From Clostridia bacterium (GTDB taxonomy: Bacteria > Bacillota > Clostridia > Oscillospirales > Acutalibacteraceae), in the NCBI GenBank assembly GCA_017461005.1, contig JAFTZU010000152.1, positions 1 through 64,000 on the forward strand: a DNA stretch of 64,000 bases, read 5' to 3'. The notes under the pieces were generated by a model that did no database searches, had not been told where the DNA came from, and saw only the letters and a program-made list of their open reading frames with translations. The position numbers and the translations under genes are program-made. This document shows positions 40,312-48,938 of the stretch, in pieces. Positions within the stretch are counted from its first letter, which is position 1; each line of letters starts with the position of its first letter.

Positions 40312-42153
40312 ATGTGTGGAATCGTAGGATATGTTGGAAAAGATCAGGCAGCTCCGATCCTTCTGGAAGGACTGACCAAACTCGAATACAGAGGTTATGA
40401 CTCGGCCGGCATCGCCGTTCGCGATGGAAAGAATGCGCCTGTCACCGTCAAGGAGAAGGGGCGGATCGCCGATCTCAAAGACAAGATCGGACCCGTCGAA
40501 TCCATCGTCGGCACCTGCGGCATCGGGCACACCCGCTGGGCGACCCATGGCGCTCCGTCGGAGACCAATGCTCATCCGCATCACTCGGATGACGATGCGG
40601 TCATCGGCGTGCACAACGGCATCATCGAGAATTATGAAGAGATCCGCGACAAGCTGAAGAGAAACGGATACCGATTCTACTCCCAGACCGATACCGAATG
40701 TATCATCAAACTGGTCGACTACTATTATAAAAAGTATGGAGAAGGCCCCCTGCGCGCCATCTCCCGCGCCATCCTGCGTGTGCGCGGTTCCTATGCGCTC
40801 TGCCTCATGTTTGCGGACTACCCCGGTGAGATCTTCTGCGCGCGCAACGGAAGCCCGATGATCATCGGCAAAAACGGTAAAGATGCGTTTATTGCCTCCG
40901 ATGTCCCGGCCATCCTGAACCATACGAGAAAAGTCTATTACATCGATAATATGGAGATGGCCCGTCTCAAAGAGGGCAGCATCGAGTTCTACAACATCGA
41001 CTGTGAGCCGCTGGTCAAGACCCTGACCGAGATCACCTGGGACGCCGAGGCGGCGGAACGCGGCGGTTTCGAACATTTCATGATGAAGGAGATCCACGAA
41101 CAGCCGAAAGCAGTCGAAGATACCATCCATTCCGTCACAGACGACAAGGACAAGATCGACTTGTCGTCGACCGGTCTTACCGCAGAAGACATCAAGGCCA
41201 TCGACAACATCCTTATCATCGGCTGCGGCTCCGCTTACCATGTCGGTATGGTGGCTCAGTATGTATTCGAAGACATGACCGGCATCCCGGTCCGTGTCGA
41301 AGTCGCTTCCGAATTCCGGTATCGCAGAAGTCCGATCGCACCGAACACTCTGGCCATCATCATCAGCCAGTCCGGTGAGACGGCGGACAGCCTGGAAGCC
41401 CTTCGCAAGTGTAAAGCGGCGGGCGTGAAGACCCTGGCGATCGTCAATGTCATTGGCAGCTCGATCGCCCGTGAAGCCGATTATGTGTTCTATACACTGG
41501 CCGGCCCGGAGATCGCTGTTGCCACCACCAAGGCATACTCCACGCAGCTGGTCGCCAACGACCTGCTTGCCATCGAGTTTGCCCGGGTGAGAGGGAACCT
41601 GACGAAGAAACAGGCGGCTGCTCTTGTCAAGGAATTGAAGACGCTGCCGGACAAGATCCAGCGCATCCTCGACGACAAGGAACGCATCCAGTGGTTTGCT
41701 TCCAAGTTTGCGAACGCCAACGACATCTTCTTCATCGGCCGGGGCCTGGACTTCGCGACCTGCATGGAAGGTTCTCTGAAGATGAAGGAGACCTCCTATG
41801 TCCATTCCGAAGCATACGCCGCCGGCGAACTGAAACACGGCACCATCTCGCTCATCGAGGACGGCATCCTGGTCATCGGTGTCTGCACGCAGTCGGAGGT
41901 CATCGAAAAGACGATTTCCAATATGGTCGAAGTCAAATCCCGCGGCGGTTATCTGATGGGCCTCACCACTGCCGGCAACTATAATATGGAAGACATCGCG
42001 AACTTCTGTGTCTTCATCCCGAAGACCGACGAACACTTCACGACCTCCCTCGCGGTCATCCCGCTGCAGCTGATGGGCTACTATGTATCCCTGGCCCGTG
42101 GCGTCGATGTCGACAAACCGAGGAACCTCGCAAAGTCCGTTACAGTCGAATAA
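40312..42153 (+). CDS. glmS: Glutamine--fructose-6-phosphate aminotransferase
   Basis: 613 residues, full length. It makes glucosamine 6-phosphate for cell wall synthesis. An N-terminal class II glutaminase domain starts with nucleophile Cys2 (MCGIVGYVG) and has EYRGYDSAGIA and TRWATHG; two SIS sugar-isomerase domains follow (GCGSAYHVG near 305, SQSGETADS near 350, KEIHEQP near 258). ATG 40312 is placed by GAGGAGG. Unlike many Bacillota glmS genes it lacks a glmS ribozyme, because the leader is too short. Confidence 0.97.
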   Translation: MCGIVGYVGKDQAAPILLEGLTKLEYRGYDSAGIAVRDGKNAPVTVKEKGRIADLKDKIGPVESIVGTCGIGHTRWATHGAPSETNAHPHHSDDDAVIGVHNGIIENYEEIRDKLKRNGYRFYSQTDTECIIKLVDYYYKKYGEGPLRAISRAILRVRGSYALCLMFADYPGEIFCARNGSPMIIGKNGKDAFIASDVPAILNHTRKVYYIDNMEMARLKEGSIEFYNIDCEPLVKTLTEITWDAEAAERGGFEHFMMKEIHEQPKAVEDTIHSVTDDKDKIDLSSTGLTAEDIKAIDNILIIGCGSAYHVGMVAQYVFEDMTGIPVRVEVASEFRYRRSPIAPNTLAIIISQSGETADSLEALRKCKAAGVKTLAIVNVIGSSIAREADYVFYTLAGPEIAVATTKAYSTQLVANDLLAIEFARVRGNLTKKQAAALVKELKTLPDKIQRILDDKERIQWFASKFANANDIFFIGRGLDFATCMEGSLKMKETSYVHSEAYAAGELKHGTISLIEDGILVIGVCTQSEVIEKTISNMVEVKSRGGYLMGLTTAGNYNMEDIANFCVFIPKTDEHFTTSLAVIPLQLMGYYVSLARGVDVDKPRNLAKSVTVE

Positions 42154-42174
42154 GAACAGGGGAGACCCTGAGCG

Positions 42175-42208
42175 AAAAGCATCATCTTCGGATGGTGCTT
42201 TTTTTTTG
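42175..42208 (+). terminator. Terminator of glmS
   Basis: AAAAGCATCATC / GATGGTGCTTTT with a TTCG tetraloop, then a long T tract. Confidence 0.92.
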
Positions 42209-42220
42209 TGCCCTTGAATT

Positions 42221-42334
42221 GTTATTTCAACAACCAGAAGAACAAAATAGTTGTGTTTTCGTCAAAATAACTAAGAAAAAGGTTTAAAAATTGTCAAAAT
42301 AACAGTTGCAATCCATCTTATAAGCTGTTAAAAT
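42221..42334 (+). promoter_or_regulatory. Promoter and repeated DeoR-type operators of the sugar-alcohol operon
   Basis: TTGCAA (42306-42311), 17 bases, TAAAAT (42329-42334). Upstream, GTCAAAATAAC occurs twice in the same orientation (42261-42271 and 42293-42303), and GTTATTTCAAC once inverted (42221-42231). The DeoR protein encoded in the operon is the natural candidate binder. Confidence 0.65.
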
Positions 42335-42439
42335 GAAAGCGAAATAAGGGATACATGCTTTTGAAACAAAAGGTATATCGCCCTGAAATCCAAATGGATC
42401 GCCTCAAAATGCTTTTAAAATGAAAAAGGAGAGCGTATT

Positions 42440-43711
42440 ATGAAAGCAAGAGCAGCCCGGTTACATGCCGCCAACGACGTCCGCATCGACGAATTCGAAC
42501 TTCCGCCCATCAAAGACGATGAGATCTTAGTCAAGATCGTCTGCGACAGCATCTGCATGTCCACCTATAAGATGGCCAAGCTCGGTGTCGAACACAAGCG
42601 CGTCCATGCCGACGTCGCGGAGCACCCGGCCATCCTCGGCCACGAACTGGCAGGGGACATCGTCGAAGTCGGTGCCAAATATAAAGATAAGTATAAACCC
42701 GGAATGAAGTTCACTCATCAGCCGGCCCTCAACTACAAGGGCAGCATGGACAGCCCCGGATATTCCTATGAGTTCTGTGGCGGAGACACGACCTACTGCA
42801 TCATGCCGATGGAAGTCTTCGAGTGCAACTGCTTCCTCGAGTACAAAGGCGAAGCCTACTATGACGCCGCTCTGGCGGAGCCGCTGTCCTGCTCGATCGG
42901 AGCCGTCAACGCGATGTACCACACCAAGATGGGGGACTACAACCATCTGATGGGCATCAAACAGGGTGGTAAACTCGCCATCGTTGCCGGCGGTGGCCCC
43001 ATGGGTCTCGGCGCTGTCACCTACATCCTGAATCGCGATGTGACGCCCGGCATGCTCGTCGTCACCGACATCGATCAGAGCAGACTCGACCGCGCCGCGG
43101 AACTGTTCCCCCCGGAAGAGTATGCTGAAAAAGGCATCGATGTACGCTTCATCAACACGAAGGACATGGCCGACCCGGCTGCGGAACTCCGCGAGATCTC
43201 CGGCGGCACCGGTTTTGACGACGTTCTCTGTTATGCTCCCATTCCTGCTGTCTATGAGCAGGCGGTCGACATCCTGGGCAGAGACGGCTGTCTCAACTTC
43301 TTCGCAGGCCCCACCGACACCAGACTCAAGGGCCTCACGAACATGTACGACATCCATTACAATTCGACCCACATCATGGGCACCACCGGCGGAAACACCA
43401 ACGACATGCTCGAGTCCCTCAAGCTGACGGAGGAAGGCCGCATTTACCCCGGCGTCATGGTCACGCATATCGGCGGCCTCGACTGTGTCCCGGAGACCAC
43501 GATGAACCTGCCGAACATCCCCGGCGGCAAGAAGCTCATCTACACCCACACGAACATGCCTCTGACCGCTCTTACCGAGCTCAGAGCACGTGCCGAGGAA
43601 CTGAACGATGACCGCTATGCGGCACTCGCCGACCTGGTCGACGCTCACAACGGCCTCTGGAACCTCGAAGCAGAACGCTACGTCCTCGAGCACTTCGTCA
43701 TCGATCAATAA
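42440..43711 (+). CDS. SorE-like zinc-type dehydrogenase (L-sorbose-1-phosphate reductase family)
   Basis: 423 residues of the medium-chain alcohol dehydrogenase superfamily: VCDSICMSTYKMAK near residue 36, GHELAGDIVEVG near 67, SCSIGAVNAMYH near 150, and the NAD loop AGGGPMGLGAV near 185. The catalytic zinc ligands are partly replaced, as in the SorE group, which interconverts ketose and alditol phosphates. It precedes a DeoR gene and an EIICBA, so it likely oxidises the sugar-alcohol phosphate delivered by that PTS. AAAAGGAG precedes the ATG. Exact substrate not determined. Confidence 0.82.
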   Translation: MKARAARLHAANDVRIDEFELPPIKDDEILVKIVCDSICMSTYKMAKLGVEHKRVHADVAEHPAILGHELAGDIVEVGAKYKDKYKPGMKFTHQPALNYKGSMDSPGYSYEFCGGDTTYCIMPMEVFECNCFLEYKGEAYYDAALAEPLSCSIGAVNAMYHTKMGDYNHLMGIKQGGKLAIVAGGGPMGLGAVTYILNRDVTPGMLVVTDIDQSRLDRAAELFPPEEYAEKGIDVRFINTKDMADPAAELREISGGTGFDDVLCYAPIPAVYEQAVDILGRDGCLNFFAGPTDTRLKGLTNMYDIHYNSTHIMGTTGGNTNDMLESLKLTEEGRIYPGVMVTHIGGLDCVPETTMNLPNIPGGKKLIYTHTNMPLTALTELRARAEELNDDRYAALADLVDAHNGLWNLEAERYVLEHFVIDQ

Positions 43712-43712
43712 C

Positions 43713-43760
43713 GGAAAACCCCTCTCTGTCGAGAGAACGCGTTTTCCGGTGACAGAGAGG
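43713..43760 (+). promoter_or_regulatory. Interleaved hairpins covering the deoR ribosome binding site
   Basis: GGAAAAC (43713-43719) pairs with GTTTTCC (43741-43747), while CCTCTCTGTC (43721-43730) pairs perfectly with GACAGAGAGG (43751-43760), which includes the deoR Shine-Dalgarno. The arms interleave, so the helices either form a pseudoknot or compete; CTCTC-TGTC-GAGAG (43722-43735) gives a third local option. Confidence 0.7.
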
Positions 43761-43769
43761 ATAAAAACG

Positions 43770-44528
43770 ATGGATACAATGGAACAAAGACGCAATCGAA
43801 TCGTCGACTTCATCAACACACGCGCTTCGATCACCTTCGCGGAATTGAAGGAGGCTTTTCCGGATGTATCGGACATGACACTTCGGACAGACCTCAAGGT
43901 CCTCGATAAAGAGGCGAAAATCGTTCGGGTGCACGGCGGTGCCAAAGCTGTCACGGCCGTTCTGGGAAATGATGACCGTCTCTCCCTGCGGGAAGTGCGA
44001 AACATCGGGGAAAAGGAACTTGTCGTTTCCAAAGCCCTTTCGCTCATCCGGCCGGATACGACCATCTTCCTCGACTCCGGGTCCACGACGACGATGCTCG
44101 CGAGAGCATTGCCGGACCAGCCGATGATGATCTTTACTGCCAGCCTGACGGTGGCGATGGAACTCTCCCGCCTCGAACATCCCGACGTATTCGTCATCGG
44201 CGGCACACTCAACCGCAACAGCCGCAGTATGTACGGACAAACGTCGGTCGAACAGCTCGGGCGAGTTCGCTTCGACCAGGCGTTCCTCGGAGTCACCGGT
44301 TACGATGACCGTGGCTTCAACTGCGGACACGCGGAAGAGAACGCGCTCAAACGATACGTGGTCACTCACACGAACGAAAGCATCCTTCTGATGGATTCTT
44401 CCAAAGTGGGGAAGAGCAGTACGTTTACGTTTGCGGAGCCCTCTCAGGTGGATGTTGTCGTCTCCGACGACAACACTCCCGAGTCGTTCCGCGGCATGTG
44501 TGAGGAGGAAGCGATCAGGCTTCTGTGA
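43770..44528 (+). CDS. DeoR-family transcriptional regulator
   Basis: 252 residues. An N-terminal winged helix (about 5-58; RRNRIVDFINTRASITFAELKEAF, VSDMTLRTDLKVLDKE) and a C-terminal sugar-phosphate sensor domain (FLDSGSTTTMLARAL; MYGQTSVEQLGRVRFDQAF). DeoR proteins usually repress sugar operons until the phosphorylated sugar binds. It sits between its probable targets and may bind the repeats at 42221-42303. Its own translation seems to be controlled by the interleaved hairpins upstream. Confidence 0.93.
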   Translation: MDTMEQRRNRIVDFINTRASITFAELKEAFPDVSDMTLRTDLKVLDKEAKIVRVHGGAKAVTAVLGNDDRLSLREVRNIGEKELVVSKALSLIRPDTTIFLDSGSTTTMLARALPDQPMMIFTASLTVAMELSRLEHPDVFVIGGTLNRNSRSMYGQTSVEQLGRVRFDQAFLGVTGYDDRGFNCGHAEENALKRYVVTHTNESILLMDSSKVGKSSTFTFAEPSQVDVVVSDDNTPESFRGMCEEEAIRLL

Positions 44529-44601
44529 CGTACATCGCCAACGGTTCCCTTGTCTCCGAACTGGCATAGAAAACAGGTTTTGTGAAAGGAGACGGAGACC
44601 T

Positions 44602-46494
44602 ATGAAAAACGGACTCCAAAAGTTCGGTAAATTCCTCTCTGCGATGGTCATGCCTAACATCGGTGCATTCATCGCCTGGGGTTTTATTACCGCACTGTTC
44701 ATTGCAGACGGCTGGCTCCCGAATGAGAGACTGGCCACCATCCAGCCCTACATGCTGTATTACCTGATCCCGGTGCTGATCGCCGGTCAGGGCGGCTACA
44801 TGGTCGGCGGAGACCGCGGCCGTGTTATGGGTGCCATTGCTGTTGCAGGTACGATCGCCGGTGTCGGCGGTACCGAAGGACAGCCGATGCTCCTCGGCGC
44901 TATGGTCATGGGACCTCTCGCCGGCTGGTGCATCAAAAAGTTCGATCAGTTCATGGAAACCAGAATGCCCGCCGGCTTCGAGATGCTCATCAATAACTTC
45001 TCGGTCGGTATCTTCGGTATGGTACTCGCCATCCTGGGCTTCTACGGCATTGGTCCGGCCATGACCGCCATCCTGGCAGTCCTGTCCGCCGGCGTCGATG
45101 TCCTTGTCAACCACGGCCTGCTGCCGCTGGTCGCCATCTTCATCGAGCCCGCCAAGGTCCTGTTCCTGAACAATGCGATCAACCACGGCATCTTTACCCC
45201 GATCGGGACCGAGCAGGCCCTCGAGACCGGACGCTCCATCATGTACATGCTGGAAGCTGACCCGGGCCCCGGCCTTGGTGTCCTCCTTGCTTACTGGGCA
45301 TTCGCCAAAGACAAGGCCACCAAACAGTCCGCTCCCGGCGCGGTCATCATCCACTTCTTCGGCGGTATCCATGAGATCTACTTCCCGTATGTCCTCATGA
45401 ACCCCATCGTCATCATCGCTCCCATTGTCGGTAACATGGTCGCCATCTTCTGGTTCAGCATCATGAAGTGTGGTCTGGTTTCCCCGGCCGCTCCCGGCTC
45501 CATCATCGCGTTCCTGTCGATGACCCCGAAAGACAAGATGTGGCAGACCATCGTCGGTGTCCTTCTGGCGACTGTCGTCTCGTTCCTCATCGCCGCTCCC
45601 ATCATCAAATTCACCGACAAGGGCAAGAACCTCGAAGAGGCTCAGGACCAGGTCGCGGCCAACAAGGCTAAGGCCAAGGGTACTGCTCTTGCCGCAGGCG
45701 CCGGCATTGCCGACCCGTCCCTCGTCAAGAAGATCATCTTCGCCTGCGACGCCGGTATGGGTTCCTCCGCCATGGGCGCTACCAAGTTCCGCAACCGCAT
45801 CAAAGAACTTCGTCCCGACATCACCGTCACCAACACCTCTGTCGATAACATCCCCGCGGACTGCGACATCGCTGTCGTTCAGGAAATGCTGATCGACCGT
45901 GCCAAGAAGTCTGCTCCTCAGGCCGAGATCGTCTCCATCGGCAACTTCCTCGCGGACCCCGCTCTGGACGTCCTCTTCGAGAAGATCACCTCTGATCCGG
46001 TCTCCGCAGTTACCGAGTCCATCGCCATGGACGCTGCCGCGGAAGAAGCTGCTGACGCTCCGGCAGAAGCCAAACCGGCGGTCATGCATGCCAGCGGCAT
46101 CAAAGTCGGCCAGACCCCGGTCTCCAAGGAAGAGGCCATCCGCGCTGCCGGTGAACTCCTCGTCGCCGAAGGCTGCGTCGAGCCGCCCTATGTGGACGCC
46201 ATGCTCGACCGGGAAAAGGTCTTCACGACTTACATGGGCATGGGTATTGCCATCCCGCACGGCACCTCCGAAGCGAAAGCCCAGGTCAAAAAGACCGGTA
46301 TCACGCTGGTCCAGTACCCCGAAGGCGTCGACTTTGGCGATGAAAAGGCCAACCTCGTATTCGGTATCGCCGGTGTCGGTGACGAACACCTCGACATGAT
46401 CCAGAAGATCGTCCAGGCCCTCGAGAACCCCGAAGAACTCGAGAAGATGAAGACGACCGACGACGTCAACTGGATCCTCGAAAAGCTTTCCTAA
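44602..46494 (+). CDS. mtlA: Mannitol-type PTS transporter EIICBA
   Basis: 630 residues carrying all three domains: membrane EIIC (about 1-340; KFGKFLSAMVMPNIGAFIAWG, HFFGGIHEIYFPY), EIIB (about 373-470) with phosphorylated Cys382 in FACDAGMGSSAMGA, and EIIA (about 492-630) with phosphorylated His553 in IPHGTSEAK. A Pro/Ala-rich linker joins B and A. It imports and phosphorylates a hexitol such as mannitol. No mtlD or mtlR is present; a SorE-like dehydrogenase and DeoR regulator replace them, so the true substrate may differ from mannitol. GAAAGGAG precedes ATG 44602. Confidence 0.93.
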   Translation: MKNGLQKFGKFLSAMVMPNIGAFIAWGFITALFIADGWLPNERLATIQPYMLYYLIPVLIAGQGGYMVGGDRGRVMGAIAVAGTIAGVGGTEGQPMLLGAMVMGPLAGWCIKKFDQFMETRMPAGFEMLINNFSVGIFGMVLAILGFYGIGPAMTAILAVLSAGVDVLVNHGLLPLVAIFIEPAKVLFLNNAINHGIFTPIGTEQALETGRSIMYMLEADPGPGLGVLLAYWAFAKDKATKQSAPGAVIIHFFGGIHEIYFPYVLMNPIVIIAPIVGNMVAIFWFSIMKCGLVSPAAPGSIIAFLSMTPKDKMWQTIVGVLLATVVSFLIAAPIIKFTDKGKNLEEAQDQVAANKAKAKGTALAAGAGIADPSLVKKIIFACDAGMGSSAMGATKFRNRIKELRPDITVTNTSVDNIPADCDIAVVQEMLIDRAKKSAPQAEIVSIGNFLADPALDVLFEKITSDPVSAVTESIAMDAAAEEAADAPAEAKPAVMHASGIKVGQTPVSKEEAIRAAGELLVAEGCVEPPYVDAMLDREKVFTTYMGMGIAIPHGTSEAKAQVKKTGITLVQYPEGVDFGDEKANLVFGIAGVGDEHLDMIQKIVQALENPEELEKMKTTDDVNWILEKLS

Positions 46495-46532
46495 ACAGAT
46501 ACCCTTCGATTCTCTCAAGATCCCGTAAATAG

Positions 46533-46575
46533 AAACCGCCTGCCTCAGAGTACTCTGTGGCAGGCGGTTTTTCGT
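46533..46575. terminator. Bidirectional terminator between mtlA and the PqqD-like gene
   Basis: Long hairpin: AAACCGCCTGCC / GGCAGGCGGTTT outer arms and CAGAG / CTCTG inner arms, then TTTTCG. Confidence 0.92.
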
Positions 46576-46580
46576 TTTGT

Positions 46581-46931
46581 TTATTCGTCTTTCAGCGGGA
46601 CGTTGTAGACGATGAATTTGTTGTTGTGCAGGATCTTTAAGAACTGGGCGAGCCGGGCGACGGGTTTCTCCTCATCGGGGAAGGCCGCCTTGAACTCTTT
46701 GGAGAGGTCGTATACGGTCTTGTGTCCGTCCATCGCCAGCCAGACCCAGCTGCCGATGGCATCGAGATCGATGCGGCTGACTTCCGGCTTCTTGAACAGT
46801 ACCGTGGCGATCTTGTGGTAGGGTCCCGTCCACTTGACGAGGATGGTCACCTTGCCGTCTTTGCCGACTTCGTACTGGTAGTTTTTGTTCCGGCGGGGAA
46901 CAAAGTCCATGAAGTTCTTCTGCTTACTCAT
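46581..46931 (-). CDS. PqqD-like small protein
   Basis: 116 residues. The second half follows the PqqD (RiPP recognition element-like) pattern: LDAIGSWVWLAMDGHKTVYDLSKEFKAAF. PqqD-fold proteins bind peptides, usually leader peptides of ribosomally made modified peptides. Here the gene overlaps the end of an OPT oligopeptide transporter gene by eight bases and no radical SAM enzyme is near, so a peptide-binding accessory to the transporter is an inference. Confidence 0.78.
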   Translation of the reverse strand: MSKQKNFMDFVPRRNKNYQYEVGKDGKVTILVKWTGPYHKIATVLFKKPEVSRIDLDAIGSWVWLAMDGHKTVYDLSKEFKAAFPDEEKPVARLAQFLKILHNNKFIVYNVPLKDE

Positions 46932-48885
46932 CGGAAGCGTCCTCGGCGTTGTCGGAATCGTACTGGACGTCAGACTTTTTGACGATATACTTGAGGTTCT
47001 TTTTGCCGAAGCAGGTGTAGAGCAGTGTGCCGAGCATCAGGACCCACATGACGAGGGAACCGATCTGACCGATGCTGAACTTCGAAGAGAGGTCGATGTC
47101 GAGGTGAGCGACCGCAAAGACAGCCAGCAGGATACCCATGAGACCTTCGCCGGCGATGAGGCCGGAGGTGTAAAGGGTACCGCGCTCGACGGCTTCCTTG
47201 TTGAACTTCTCGTTGTCCTTCGTTCTCTTCTCGACGAACCAGCGGATGACACCGCCGCACATGATGCCGGCAGAGAGGGAGAAGGGCAGGTACATACCGA
47301 CGGCGACCGGCATGACCGGGACACCGAGGATCTCGATGACGATGGCGACGAAGACGCCGATGAAGATGAGACCCCAGGGAAGCTGGGCGTTCATGATGCC
47401 TTCGACGATCATCTTCATCATCATGCCCTGCGGCGCGGGGATCTCGGAACCACCGAAGCCCCATGCCTTGTTGAGCAGGTCGAGGACATAGCCGATGGAG
47501 ATGGCAGATGCGACGACACCGATCATCTCACCGATCTGCTGTTTCTTCGGGGTGGCACCGACGAGGAAACCGGTCTTGAGGTCCTGTGATGTATCGCCCG
47601 CGATGGCAGCGACGACACAGATGATACCGCCGATGGCGATGGCGCCGACCATGCCCTTGGTGCCGGTGGTGCCGGTGACCTTCAGAAGGACGGTGGTGGC
47701 GAGCAGGGTGGCGATGGCCATGCCGGAGACCGGGTTGTTAGAGGACCCGATGAGGCCGACCATACGGGACGAAACGGCTGCAAAGAAGAAGCCGAAAATA
47801 ACGACGAGCAGGGCTCCGAGGGGGTTGACCGGGAAGGTCGGGAGGAGCCAGATGAGAAGGACGAGCAGGATGACGAGACCGATGACGAGAGGCATCGGGA
47901 GGTCCTGCTGCGTACGGGGAAGGGTCGTGACTTTCTGGTCACCCTTCTTGCCGAAGGTGGCCATGGTGGCCTTGAAGGTGCGGACGATCATCGGGAAGCT
48001 CTTGATGAGCGAGATGACACCGCCCGTGGCGACCGCGCCGGCACCGATGTACCGGACATAAGTGCCCCACAGGGAGCCGGGGTCCAGGGTGCCGATGACT
48101 TCCGTGCCCGGGAAGACCGTGGCGTCCGCACCGAACAGCGCGATGACGGGCATGAGGACGAACCAGCTGAGGGTACCGCCCGCGAACATGTAGCTCGAGA
48201 TCTTCGGGCCGCAGATGTAGCCGACACCGGCGAGGGCCGGGAGGACCTGCATGCCGAGGGACGAACCCTTGAAGAACTTGATGTCGTGTCCGACTTCGGA
48301 GGGCCAGAACTTGAAGCCGTCGGTCAGGAGCTTGTAAAGCGCTGCGATGCCGAGACCGCTGAAGACCGCACCGGCCTTCGAACCGCCTTCTTCACCGGCC
48401 ATCAGGACTTCGGAACAGGCCTGACCTTCCGGGAAGGGAAGGACACCGTGTTCTTCGACGATGAGGGCCTGACGCAGCGGGATCATGAACAGGATGCCCA
48501 GGACGCCGCCGACGAGGCAGATGAGGGTGATGGTCAGCATGCTGGGTGCTTCGATCTTGCCTTCCTCGGCCCACAGGAACAGGGCGGGGAGGGTGAAGAT
48601 GGCACCGGCGGCCAGGGACTCACCGGCGGAACCGATGGTCTGGACCATGTTGTTTTCGAGAATGGAGTCTTTTCTCAGGATGAACCGGATGACACCCATC
48701 GAGAGGACGGCGGCGGGGATGGACGCGGAAATGGTCATACCGACGCGGAGTCCGAGGTAGGCATTGGCGGCGCCGAAGACGACGGCCAGCAGGATGCCGA
48801 GGATGATGGAGGTCACGGTGATCTCGGGGACGACTTTGTCAGCCGGGACGAACGGCTTGTAGGAAGCCCCTTTGTTTTCAGTCAT
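46924..48885 (-). CDS. OPT-family oligopeptide transporter
   Basis: 653 residues with about 15 membrane helices. Family motifs: ANAYLGLRVGMTISASIPAAVLSM near residue 43, the SAGESLAAGAIFTLPALFLW region near 87, and FPEGQACSEVLMAGEEGG near 150. OPT carriers import small peptides or metal chelates with protons. In order on the minus strand it follows pepD, a dipeptidase (53 bases apart, no terminator), and precedes the PqqD-like gene, so the three look like a peptide uptake and hydrolysis operon. Confidence 0.94.
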   Translation of the reverse strand: MTENKGASYKPFVPADKVVPEITVTSIILGILLAVVFGAANAYLGLRVGMTISASIPAAVLSMGVIRFILRKDSILENNMVQTIGSAGESLAAGAIFTLPALFLWAEEGKIEAPSMLTITLICLVGGVLGILFMIPLRQALIVEEHGVLPFPEGQACSEVLMAGEEGGSKAGAVFSGLGIAALYKLLTDGFKFWPSEVGHDIKFFKGSSLGMQVLPALAGVGYICGPKISSYMFAGGTLSWFVLMPVIALFGADATVFPGTEVIGTLDPGSLWGTYVRYIGAGAVATGGVISLIKSFPMIVRTFKATMATFGKKGDQKVTTLPRTQQDLPMPLVIGLVILLVLLIWLLPTFPVNPLGALLVVIFGFFFAAVSSRMVGLIGSSNNPVSGMAIATLLATTVLLKVTGTTGTKGMVGAIAIGGIICVVAAIAGDTSQDLKTGFLVGATPKKQQIGEMIGVVASAISIGYVLDLLNKAWGFGGSEIPAPQGMMMKMIVEGIMNAQLPWGLIFIGVFVAIVIEILGVPVMPVAVGMYLPFSLSAGIMCGGVIRWFVEKRTKDNEKFNKEAVERGTLYTSGLIAGEGLMGILLAVFAVAHLDIDLSSKFSIGQIGSLVMWVLMLGTLLYTCFGKKNLKYIVKKSDVQYDSDNAEDASDE

Positions 48886-48938
48886 TGTGTTTCCTCTTTT
48901 CTTGTATTCTCACTCGCAAAAGTGTGGGCGATGTACCC

